Below the pieces are notes generated by a model. It had not been told where the DNA came from, did no database searches, and saw nothing but the letters and a program-made list of their open reading frames with translations. This document shows, one piece after another, positions 1 through 7,317 of a DNA stretch of 43,575 bases. Numbering within the stretch: position 1 is the first letter of the stretch; each line of letters starts with the position of its first letter. The position numbers were made by a program, and so were the translations under genes. Source of the stretch: CAYRFQ01 sp964423615 (GTDB lineage Bacteria > Planctomycetota > Planctomycetia > Gemmatales > Gemmataceae); the NCBI GenBank assembly GCA_964423615.1, contig CAYRFQ010000061.1:1-43575 (forward strand), written 5' to 3'.

Positions 1-140
1 CGGGATGATCTTACGATTTCTCAAAATTGATTCACCAAACACTGCCTAGTTGAGTAGACCCGCGGTAAAGAAACCTAAATCCAGCGAGTCGAAACTGATA
101 CAATCCGTCCCCTCGCATCTTTGACGTCACCGGCAGTTTC

Positions 141-210
141 GTAGACGTAGACACGTGGACGAACTCTGTTCCGTAGACATGTAGACGCGTAGACACGTAG
201 ATAAGTAGAC
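141..210. repeat. degenerate short tandem repeat, GTAGAC-type units
   Basis: The hexamer GTAGAC recurs about every 6 to 10 bases in two clusters, around 141-160 and 173-210, with variants such as GTGGAC and GTAGAT. The spacing is irregular. The array lies just beyond the tRNA-like half site and the integrase remnant, which would suit direct repeats at the edge of an integrated element, but I have no proof of function. Confidence 0.5.
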
Positions 211-225
211 AGAGGAAGAACAGAG

Positions 226-624
226 TCAGTCTCTCGCTCCCCGAATCATAGCCAGAATGCCAGCCCGAATCCCTTCCGGTAATGTCGGCCAAGCCTCCAT
301 GACCAAGGCCAACTCGGGATCAACGCTCTCAAGTGCGCCGGATTCTGCGCCATCTTCCTCAAGAATGGGCTGCACGTCGGGAGAAACAGGCAAGGTTCGA
401 ATCCCGCCCTCTCCGTTTTTCGCGTTCGTATTATCTCGCAACGACTCACATATAGATGTCTTAAGTTGTTTGTCTACATCATTTTCTGACTCTATCTTCT
501 GCTCCTCGCTATTATTTACGGTTCTCGTGCGCCGGTTTTTGCGCCGCCTGTGGCCCTCTCGAAATGCTCCGCCGTGGTTTGGGCGTAGTGTTTGAGACTT
601 ACCTTCGGATCCTGCCCCATCCAA
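226..624 (-). CDS. small ORF downstream of the integrase remnant (doubtful)
   Basis: This open frame on the minus strand runs past the end of the integrase fragment, and its N-terminal part overlaps that fragment in another frame, so the real start, if any, lies below about 515. The middle reads EGGIRTL, the classic false translation of a tRNA T-arm read in reverse, and this coincides with the tRNA-like sequence at 394-415. The tail, with WPTLPEGIRAGILAMI, resembles tails I have seen after planctomycete integrases. It may be a short accessory reading frame of the element or only an open frame across the attachment site. No function is proposed. Confidence 0.3.
   Translation of the reverse strand: MDGAGSEGKSQTLRPNHGGAFREGHRRRKNRRTRTVNNSEEQKIESENDVDKQLKTSICESLRDNTNAKNGEGGIRTLPVSPDVQPILEEDGAESGALESVDPELALVMEAWPTLPEGIRAGILAMIRGARD
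394..415 (+). other. tRNA 3'-end-like half site, candidate att site remnant
   Basis: The plus strand carries GGTTCGAATCCC followed by GCCCTCTCCG and a T run. This is the form of a T-loop, the 3' half of a T-stem and a 3' acceptor strand of a serine-type tRNA (whose 5' acceptor would be GGAGAGG). The 5' half of the T-stem does not pair and no upstream tRNA body is visible, so this is not an intact tRNA gene. Tyrosine integrases commonly use tRNA 3' ends as attachment sites, and an integrase fragment lies about 100 bases away, so an attL/attR remnant is the best reading. Confidence 0.55.
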
Positions 625-752
625 GCTGCGACGACGTGAACGGGAGAGTCTTCCAGCAACTCAGTCTCCCGACTCGAACGGAGGTTATGAAACAGCCTTG
701 GCCACGACTCCAATCCAGCTCGTTTGACGAGTTTCCCGATTGGTGTCCGCAA
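516..752 (-). pseudogene. tyrosine recombinase/phage integrase, C-terminal fragment
   Basis: About 78 residues of the catalytic C-terminus of a tyrosine recombinase are readable. They include the box FHNLRSSRETEL (His and Arg of the HxxR motif), the PVHVVAAWMG segment and the nucleophile region SLKHYAQT with the active-site Tyr. Intact integrases are about 300-400 residues, but no N-terminal SAM-like domain or first catalytic Arg is found upstream in any frame; matching sequence fades above about 790. I see nothing recognisable from there to 1081. The gene is therefore 5'-truncated and almost certainly inactive. It reads towards the tRNA-like half site at 394-415, the usual arrangement for an element integrated at a tRNA 3' end. 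Confidence 0.7.
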
Positions 753-1081
753 GTTGCAACTTTTCCAGCCGTTCTTCCCTTGAGCTTTGGTAAGATGATT
801 GCCTCCAACGACATGGGTTTAGCCAGGAGTTGCCAGCTCAAATGCTTCTTCCAGATACAGGCGTAAATCCGCAAAGAGTGGGATCGTTCGGCTTCGCTTG
901 CCATCGTGCCGGTCCGTCTTGGGAAGTAACTGTCAAGTGGCTCTTCTCCCAATCGACGTGTCTCCACTGCTCCGAAAAGACCTGCTGCTCCGAAAAGACC
1001 CGCTTGTCTTGCTTGGTCGGCGCGGCACCTGAGTCTGCGTGATTTCACCACGTTCTTTTCGCAACCCGCTCGGTCTGTGCT

Positions 1082-1846
1082 CTACTGGGCTTCTTCGGCT
1101 TCTTGTTTGTGGTCTTTGGGCTGCAGGTGGACATCGTAGCCCAGAAGACTGATACGATTAACCAGATATCGCTTGAGTCGTTCCGGTTGCATACGGTCGA
1201 AGAAGTCTGGTCCCAAGTTTTTATACTGTTTGTCGTGTTTGAGCAAATGATACATAGAGCGGTTTACGATTGGGTTGGGTACACCCGGCTCGAATGGGAA
1301 ACAACTTTCGCGGCCTTTGGCGAAACAACTGTGCCCAACCCAATCGTAAACCGCTCGAATCACCAAGATACTGTGGCCCACAGCCAGAAACGCTCGCTTC
1401 TGGCCACGACGGGCCGCCAGACAACGATATTGACTCGCCAGACAGAGGCCGCGTCAAGTCCCGCATTTGGCGAACGGTTCGTGGAGGCACAAAACTGCCT
1501 CGTAGCAATCCGCACTGAAGCAGATGGGCTAACCATTCGGCATCGCTGACATCCGTTTTGCGTCCGGGGACTTTCTTGAGATGCCTCGGATTGACCAACA
1601 ATAACGTAAAGTCGGTCTTGAGGATGTTCCGCACGGTTTCCAGTACACCCTTGTGGCTTCCATGGCCAAGTGAGTGATCTCATGAGACTGCAAGTAGCCC
1701 GCCAGAGCCCTCAGATCCCTGGTCATTGTCCCGAAGGATCGAACCTGTTTGAGGCATTTCCCGCAACTTTGGCAACATCGGATGGCGCACACAACGGTCT
1801 TGCTGTGCACATCGAGTCCGGCTACGTTGCAATAACCAATGTCCAT
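1082..1846 (-). pseudogene. IS110-family transposase, fragmented and interrupted
   Basis: Three pieces in different frames make up a DEDD-type IS110 transposase. The N-terminal piece (about 1600-1846) has VAGLDVHSKTVV, carrying the first catalytic Asp, and LAMEATRVYWKP with the catalytic Glu. The second (about 1450-1634) has LLLVNPRHLKKVPGRKTDVS, carrying the later Asp residues. The third (1082-1250) is the C-terminal tail with HLLKHDKQYKNLGPDFFDR. At least one frameshift separates pieces one and two. A ~100 bp inverted-repeat element at 1255-1358 sits between two and three, and most of the central transposase_20 region is missing. Intact members are about 320-400 residues, and only about 220 codons remain here. 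No IS ends could be defined. The copy is dead. Confidence 0.8.
1255..1358. repeat. ~100 bp inverted-repeat element inside the IS110 pseudogene
   Basis: Positions 1257-1279 and 1334-1356 are perfect 23-bp inverted repeats (left arm begins GAGCGGTTTACGATTGGG). About 54 bases separate them, so the region could fold into a long hairpin. It interrupts the transposase between its middle and its C-terminal piece. The arm belongs to the same dispersed family found near gene ends at 7291, 23083, 27250, 29970 and 41092. It carries no coding capacity and looks like a small non-autonomous insertion or a head-to-head pair of dispersed repeats. Confidence 0.75.
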
Positions 1847-2321
1847 GACATCGCTCCGAAGCAGGGTGTCGATTCGGGAGATGTCAAGGGAGGTTAGCCA
1901 TTCTGCTCCACGTGTTACCCAAAGAGGGTACGACGATTGCAGGTTCGTGTCGACTCTGGTCCAGACTCCAAAACGGGCTCGAAAGCTCCAACGTGCGACG
2001 GCCTGCGAACCGAGACACACCTGCTACTGTTAGCCTACACAAACCAGACGCTATTTTCATTATTTCGGGTGCCGCGAAGCGGGATGAAAGACTCCAAAGA
2101 AAAACACTCCAAGGTGAAAACGTGGCACGAGTCGTTGGCGGATGAATGTCTCGAAAATCGTCGAAGATTGTCGGCGTTTCGGACCCGCGATGACCACAAC
2201 AAGGAGTAACAAACGAACACCTTCCGTCCTTGACGCAACTTCACCCGAAGAATACACTGCGGTGCATGTAAGAATTGCTTTCACTCGATTCGACCTTCCA
2301 TCTCCGGGACAGACTCCAGCC
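1847..2321. other. intergenic region upstream of mutS
   Basis: Between the IS110 remnant and the chosen mutS start I see no convincing gene, RNA or strong repeat. The mutS reading frame stays open back to 2142, but that extension has no similarity to MutS N-termini. Confidence 0.5.
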
Positions 2322-4814
2322 ATGTCTCTGACGCCGATGATGCAACAATACCGGGACGCCAAGGACCGTCATCCCGGAATGATTCTATTGTTCCGTATGG
2401 GCGACTTCTACGAACTCTTTGAGGAAGACGCCGAAGTCGCTTCGCGGATTCTGAATATTGCCCTCACCAGTCGGGATAAAAGCATCCCGATGGCAGGGTT
2501 CCCACACCACCAACTCGAACCGTACCTTCACAAGCTCATTCACGCCGGCCATCGCGTTGCAATCTGTGATCAAGTCGAAGATCCCGCGACCGCCAAAGGA
2601 CTCGTCAAACGCGAAGTCACCCGCGTCGTGACGCCGGGCACGGTAACCGAAGACCCACTCCTCGATCCACGACAGTCGAATTATCTAGCCGCCATCGTTC
2701 CCGGCGGAAAAAAAATCGGCATGGCGTGGGCTGATCTTTCCACCGGACATTTCCTCGCCGCCGACGTTTCGGAAGACAGACACATCGATGAACTTTCGCG
2801 GCTTTCGCCGTCGGAGTGTTTGTACGCCGAGAAAGATCCTGGCCAACTGACAGACTCGATCCGTTTGATGTGCCCGGACATTCTCCTCCAAGATCGGCCG
2901 GACTGGAACTTTGACCCAGAAACCGCAAGACAGGCTCTCTTCGAACACTTCAAAGTCACAACGTTTGCCGGGTTCGGCTTCGAAGACACACAACCGTGTC
3001 TCGTCGCAGCCGGTGCCTTGCTCTTTTATTTGCAAGAGACCCTCAAGGCCAACCTCGGACACTTGAGCAGCTTGCGGAAGTACCGCCAGGATAACTTCGT
3101 CCTTCTCGACGATGTGACCCGGCGGAGTCTCGAGTTGACCCGCACACTTCGTGAAGGCACACGCGACGGCTCCCTCCTATCGGTCATTGACCGCACCGTG
3201 TCACCCATGGGAGCGAGAACGCTTCACGATTGGCTCATCGCACCACTGACCGACCGCAAGACGATCGAAGCCCGCCTCGACGCCGTCGAAGAATTGGGAC
3301 GCGAACACCAACTCCGCGACGAACTACGCCAAGCGTTAGACAGTGCCTTTGACTTGCCCCGGCTCGCGACACGCGTGAGCACCGGGCGGTTGTCCCCCAA
3401 AGACCTCGGATCGATCGCCGCAACGCTCCGGCTATTGCCCCGCGTCAAAGCCAAGATCACTGGTCGAAAGGCTGCCTTGTTGCAGAACCTCGAAACGCGG
3501 CTGGAACTCTTTCCCGACCTCCGGGAAACACTCGACAACGCCCTCAAGGATGACTTGCCGCTCAGTCCCAAGGAAGGCAACGTGATTCGCGAAGGGTATG
3601 ACCCCGAACTCGACGAACTCCGCAACACCGCCCGAGGTGGAAAAGAATGGATAGCCGAGTTCCAAGCGAAAGAAACGATCCGGACTGGAATCACCTCGCT
3701 CAAGGTTGGCTACAACAAGGTTTTCGGATATTACATCGAAGTCACTCACGCCCACGTCGATAAAATCCCGCCTGACTACCAACGCAAGCAAACCTTGAAA
3801 AACGCCGAGCGATACATCACTCCCGAACTGAAAGAGCAAGAAGAAAAGGTCCTCAGCGCCGAAGAGAAAAGTCAACAACGAGAATACGATTTGTTCCTCG
3901 AACTTCGCGAGAAGGTTGCCGAGCAGACACACCGGCTATTACAAACCGCCGAAGTCCTGGCGACCCTCGACGTCCTCGCTGGGTTGGCCGAGTTGGCGGT
4001 GTCCCAGGAATATACCCGGCCCCTGCTCGTCAACGAACCAGTGCTCGACATCGAAGAAGGCCGACACCCCGTCCTCGACATCACTTTACAACGCGGGACC
4101 TTCGTTCCGAATGATGTCAAGTTGTCACAACAAGACGGTTTTCTGTGGTTGATTACCGGCCCCAACATGTCTGGCAAGAGTACCTTCATTCGACAAGTGG
4201 CATTGCTCACGTTGATGGCTCAGGTAGGTAGTTTTGTTCCCGCGCGGCGAGCAAAAGTCGGCATTACCGATCGCATCTTCACGCGTGTCGGAGCAAGCGA
4301 CGAACTCAGTCGCGGTCATAGTACCTTTATGGTCGAGATGACCGAAGCGGCCAACATCCTGAACAACGCGACGAACCGAAGCCTCGTCATACTTGACGAA
4401 ATTGGCCGGGGGACAAGCACCTACGACGGTGTTTCGTTGGCGTGGTCCATTACCGAGTACCTGCACACCCGTGTCGAATGCCGGGGGCTCTTCGCGACCC
4501 ATTATCACGAACTCGCCCAGCTCGCCGACACTTTGTCAGGCCTGCGAAATTACAACGTGCAGGTCCAGGAATGGCAAGACGAAATTGTCTTTTTACACAA
4601 GATCGGCCCAGGCAGCGCGGACAAGAGTTATGGCATCCACGTCGCGAGATTGGCAGGTGTTCCGAACGAAGTGCTCGACCGCGCCAAGGTGGTTCTGGCC
4701 GAACTAGAAGCTCATCAAGTCCAAGCCGGAAAGCCCGTCCTCGGACGCAGTCGCCGTGCTCGAACCAAGCCCGTTGAACAAGCAATGACTTTGTTTGATG
4801 GGATGGAAGATTGA
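2322..4814 (+). CDS. mutS: DNA mismatch repair protein MutS
   Basis: MutS recognises mispairs and small loops and recruits MutL to start mismatch repair. The 830-residue product has the full family layout: the mismatch-binding domain with the Phe-x-Glu motif (FYE at residues 29-31), connector, lever and clamp domains, and the C-terminal ATPase with Walker A GPNMSGKST at about 613-621, Walker B LVILDEIGRGTSTYDG at about 690, and the FATHYHEL segment. The C-terminus, ending LFDGMED, holds the helix-turn-helix dimerisation region. I chose the ATG at 2322 because MSLTPMMQQYRDAKDRHPGM matches typical MutS starts; the frame remains open for 60 more codons with no family resemblance. The ribosome binding site is weak. 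No mutL is adjacent. Confidence 0.97.
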   Translation: MSLTPMMQQYRDAKDRHPGMILLFRMGDFYELFEEDAEVASRILNIALTSRDKSIPMAGFPHHQLEPYLHKLIHAGHRVAICDQVEDPATAKGLVKREVTRVVTPGTVTEDPLLDPRQSNYLAAIVPGGKKIGMAWADLSTGHFLAADVSEDRHIDELSRLSPSECLYAEKDPGQLTDSIRLMCPDILLQDRPDWNFDPETARQALFEHFKVTTFAGFGFEDTQPCLVAAGALLFYLQETLKANLGHLSSLRKYRQDNFVLLDDVTRRSLELTRTLREGTRDGSLLSVIDRTVSPMGARTLHDWLIAPLTDRKTIEARLDAVEELGREHQLRDELRQALDSAFDLPRLATRVSTGRLSPKDLGSIAATLRLLPRVKAKITGRKAALLQNLETRLELFPDLRETLDNALKDDLPLSPKEGNVIREGYDPELDELRNTARGGKEWIAEFQAKETIRTGITSLKVGYNKVFGYYIEVTHAHVDKIPPDYQRKQTLKNAERYITPELKEQEEKVLSAEEKSQQREYDLFLELREKVAEQTHRLLQTAEVLATLDVLAGLAELAVSQEYTRPLLVNEPVLDIEEGRHPVLDITLQRGTFVPNDVKLSQQDGFLWLITGPNMSGKSTFIRQVALLTLMAQVGSFVPARRAKVGITDRIFTRVGASDELSRGHSTFMVEMTEAANILNNATNRSLVILDEIGRGTSTYDGVSLAWSITEYLHTRVECRGLFATHYHELAQLADTLSGLRNYNVQVQEWQDEIVFLHKIGPGSADKSYGIHVARLAGVPNEVLDRAKVVLAELEAHQVQAGKPVLGRSRRARTKPVEQAMTLFDGMED

Positions 4815-4945
4815 GGACTTGGGAAAGGGCAAAAAGAGGAAGGCAGAAGCGAGCTCCCTCCTTTAACACAACTTCGTTTCTCATTTTTCCCAAAAACCCT
4901 CCCCGCTGGCGGTTCGTTGGCGTGAAACGAGGAACAATCCTGCTG

Positions 4946-5641
4946 TCATTTTCTTCGGACGTTGACCATCTGAATGACCGTCCGATGTCTTCGCTCAGTC
5001 AATTCCAGGCGTACCAACCGGTGTTGGACGTCGAACCACAGATCGACCGGTTGAGACTTCTTGAACACCCGGAAATGAAAGACCGTCTGTTTTTTTCCAT
5101 TCATGTCCATGCCCTCTTTACCGACGTAGACCAACTTGCTGGGAAGAAGTGCCCCATGTTCGGTATCGAGCAACTGGATGTTCTTGTTGAAGTATTTCCT
5201 GTCAGGTAGCTTCCAAAAAGTCGTGCTCCAGGCGTCCGCAGGACCTACCACTTGTTTCGTCTTGTTGGAAATGACCAGATTTTGTCCGTCTTTTGTCAAA
5301 TAAGCAGCCGCCGTATACAATGTCTTAAAATCCTGGCAATTGCTCTCCAGCTTGTGGAGTTGGTAGCCCTTGTAGACTTCAGTCCCGCGATAGCTGTATC
5401 GATACGTGATTAAAATTTTGACTTTCACATCGACACTGGAAGTCACCGTCACGAAACCGTTATCGTGTTCGGTAATGACGCGTTGGTTCGTCCCGACTTG
5501 TTTCCCATCGACGTATACGAGATAATCGCGAGTTTCTGTAATTTCGGCTTTGGCAGTTACGGCCATTCCCAACAACAGGACGCCGACGACACACCAACGC
5601 ACGAGGTGCAACCCAATCCTGAGACCCCTCACATTTTGCAT
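4946..5641 (-). CDS. exported DUF6134-like protein
   Basis: The 231-residue product begins with a clear signal peptide (MQNVRGL, then a hydrophobic stretch ending AVTAKA). A beta-rich mature domain follows, starting with TRDYLVYVDGKQVGT, which resembles DUF6134-type proteins (a strand carrying 'DGK.VG' followed by long beta segments). No catalytic motif is visible. The start at 5641 is well supported by an AGGAGG-type site five bases upstream; the frame is open 46 codons further without a better site. The gene is opposite to mutS and prfA, so it is transcribed alone. Function is unknown; an envelope protein is the safest description. Confidence 0.75.
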   Translation of the reverse strand: MQNVRGLRIGLHLVRWCVVGVLLLGMAVTAKAEITETRDYLVYVDGKQVGTNQRVITEHDNGFVTVTSSVDVKVKILITYRYSYRGTEVYKGYQLHKLESNCQDFKTLYTAAAYLTKDGQNLVISNKTKQVVGPADAWSTTFWKLPDRKYFNKNIQLLDTEHGALLPSKLVYVGKEGMDMNGKKQTVFHFRVFKKSQPVDLWFDVQHRLVRLELTERRHRTVIQMVNVRRK

Positions 5642-5806
5642 CCTTTCCTCCTCTCCGCCTGCCTGATGTCCTTGCCTCTTCCGTTCCGGCCCACGCAGCA
5701 CGCCCATGGTTCCGCCAAGCCTAAGAGTATCCTTCTCTTGACGTGTGGGGAATATAGCCGATGGTCCGAAACAGTCCAAGGGGAACCGGAAAAGTGCGCC
5801 CTATCC

Positions 5807-5920
5807 GGATTTTGGAACTTGGATTTGCCTCGAAATCGTAGGGACACGCGGCTCGCGTGTCCTTGCTCTGGTTGTTACACGACCCTCGCGTGTCCCTACG
5901 ACGAACATCGACTTCCAAAA
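5807..5920. repeat. MITE-like element, copy 1 (GGATTTTGGAA termini)
   Basis: The left end GGATTTTGGAA (5807-5817) is matched by TTCCAAAA (5913-5920) in inverse orientation. Inside is the palindromic core GGGACACGCGGCTCGCGTGT (5841-5860) and a second half-copy CTCGCGTGTCCCTACG (5885-5900). A second element with the same ends and related core is at 40113-40235. The element lies between two divergent genes, upstream of prfA. The remainder of the 5642-6184 gap shows no gene. Confidence 0.6.
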
Positions 5921-6184
5921 TAAAGAGGACCACCGCCTTCTCACCCCGCCCTTGTCGTAAAGCCACGAGATCGCTTACAATAAAAGTACTAAACCTTCCC
6001 CAATAGAGGACCCAAGGCATTCATGTTGTAGCTGTACTTACACATCACTTATCGATTTACTCGTTCGCAGAAGATTCGCGAACCCTTTAGCTTGCAACAG
6101 CCTTGCTCGATCCATCCAACATCCTCCACAACGAACTACTATCGTTACATCCAATTACGTCGCTCACGAAGAGCAGAGGGAATC

Positions 6185-7255
6185 ATGTGGCCCGTATTTG
6201 ATCAAGCCGTAGAGAAGTTCCAAACATTAGAACAACAACTCGGTGATCCGGCCGTGATCGCCAACCGGGAACAGTTCGCCAAGGTCGCCAAAGAACACGG
6301 TTCCTTATCCAAACTCGTCGGGCCCTACTTGGAATACAAAGGCATCCTCGACCAGATCGAGCAAGCCGAAGCCATGCGCAGCGACCCAGAAATGCGAGAC
6401 TTGGCAGAAGAAGAACTCGACGAACTCAAGCCCAAACGAGACCAGTATCGACTTCGACTCGAAGATTTGATTCTCATCGATCCGGGAGAAGACTTCGGGA
6501 GCGTGATCGTCGAGATTCGGGCCGGAACCGGTGGTGACGAAGCCGCCATCTTCGCCGGCGACCTCTACGAAATGTACATGCAGTATGCCCGAGATAAGGG
6601 TTGGCGGGTCGAAGGAATTTCCTTCGGCGAAGGCGAGCAAGGCGGCTACAAAGAGGTCGTGTTCAGCGTCAAGGGTGACGAGGTCTTCCAACACCTTCGT
6701 TACGAGAGTGGAGGCCACCGAGTCCAAAGGGTTCCCAAGACTGAGCAACAAGGCCGTATCCATACGTCCGCTGCGACCGTCGCCGTCTTACCCGAACCCG
6801 ACGAGGTCGAAGTCGAGATCAATCCCGACGACCTCATCGAAGAAACCATGCGGGCCGGTGGTGCGGGTGGCCAACACGTCAACAAGACCGAAAGTGCCAT
6901 CCGCCTTTGGTACAAGAAGGGGACTCCCGACGAGATCGAAGTGAAGTGCCAAGACGAGCGGAGCCAGCACAAAAACAGAGCTACCGCCATGCGTCGTCTC
7001 CGGAGTTTGGTCTACGAACGACAGATCGCCAGACAACAAGAAGAACGCGCCGCCGCTCGAAAAGACATGATCGGGTCGGGAGATCGTAGCCAACGAATCC
7101 GCACGTATAACTATCCTCAAAACCGAGTCACCGACCACCGCATCAACTTGACGATTCACAAACTCGATGCCATCGTTGCCGGCGATCTCCATGAGTTGAT
7201 CCAAGGCCTGCGCGAATACGACAAGCAACAACGGTTGGCCGAGAGTGGGGCGTAA
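6185..7255 (+). CDS. prfA: peptide chain release factor 1
   Basis: RF1 reads UAA and UAG in the ribosomal A site and triggers peptide hydrolysis. The 356-residue product has the N-terminal helical domain, the RF1-type recognition loop region (HRVQRVPKTEQQGRIHTS, with PKT in place of the usual PxT variants) and the catalytic GGQ at residues 228-230 inside RAGGAGGQHVNKTESAIR. The C-terminal SQRIRTYNYPQNRVTDHR segment is also typical. Length matches the family. I start at the ATG at 6185 (MWPVFDQAVEKF); the 31 upstream codons lack similarity. No prmC gene, which often follows prfA, is present here. Confidence 0.97.
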   Translation: MWPVFDQAVEKFQTLEQQLGDPAVIANREQFAKVAKEHGSLSKLVGPYLEYKGILDQIEQAEAMRSDPEMRDLAEEELDELKPKRDQYRLRLEDLILIDPGEDFGSVIVEIRAGTGGDEAAIFAGDLYEMYMQYARDKGWRVEGISFGEGEQGGYKEVVFSVKGDEVFQHLRYESGGHRVQRVPKTEQQGRIHTSAATVAVLPEPDEVEVEINPDDLIEETMRAGGAGGQHVNKTESAIRLWYKKGTPDEIEVKCQDERSQHKNRATAMRRLRSLVYERQIARQQEERAAARKDMIGSGDRSQRIRTYNYPQNRVTDHRINLTIHKLDAIVAGDLHELIQGLREYDKQQRLAESGA

Positions 7256-7266
7256 ATCCGAATCTA

Positions 7267-7297
7267 CTCGAGCACAAACGTCTCGTTGATGCTCGAG
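7267..7297. other. inverted repeat between convergent prfA and pheT
   Basis: CTCGAGCA (7267-7274) and TGCTCGAG (7290-7297) form an 8-bp stem with a 15-base loop, just after the prfA stop and 20 bases from the end of pheT. There is no U-run, so a classic intrinsic terminator is not shown. The right arm continues as GAGCGGTTT, like the start of the dispersed TAGAGCG family. Confidence 0.4.
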
Positions 7298-7317
7298 CGG
7301 TTTGCCAATCGACGTGA

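Noticed and set aside
394..415. Intact tRNA-Ser gene
   Set aside because: Only the T-loop and the 3' half of the T-stem and acceptor are present; the 5' half of the T-stem does not pair and no anticodon arm is visible upstream.
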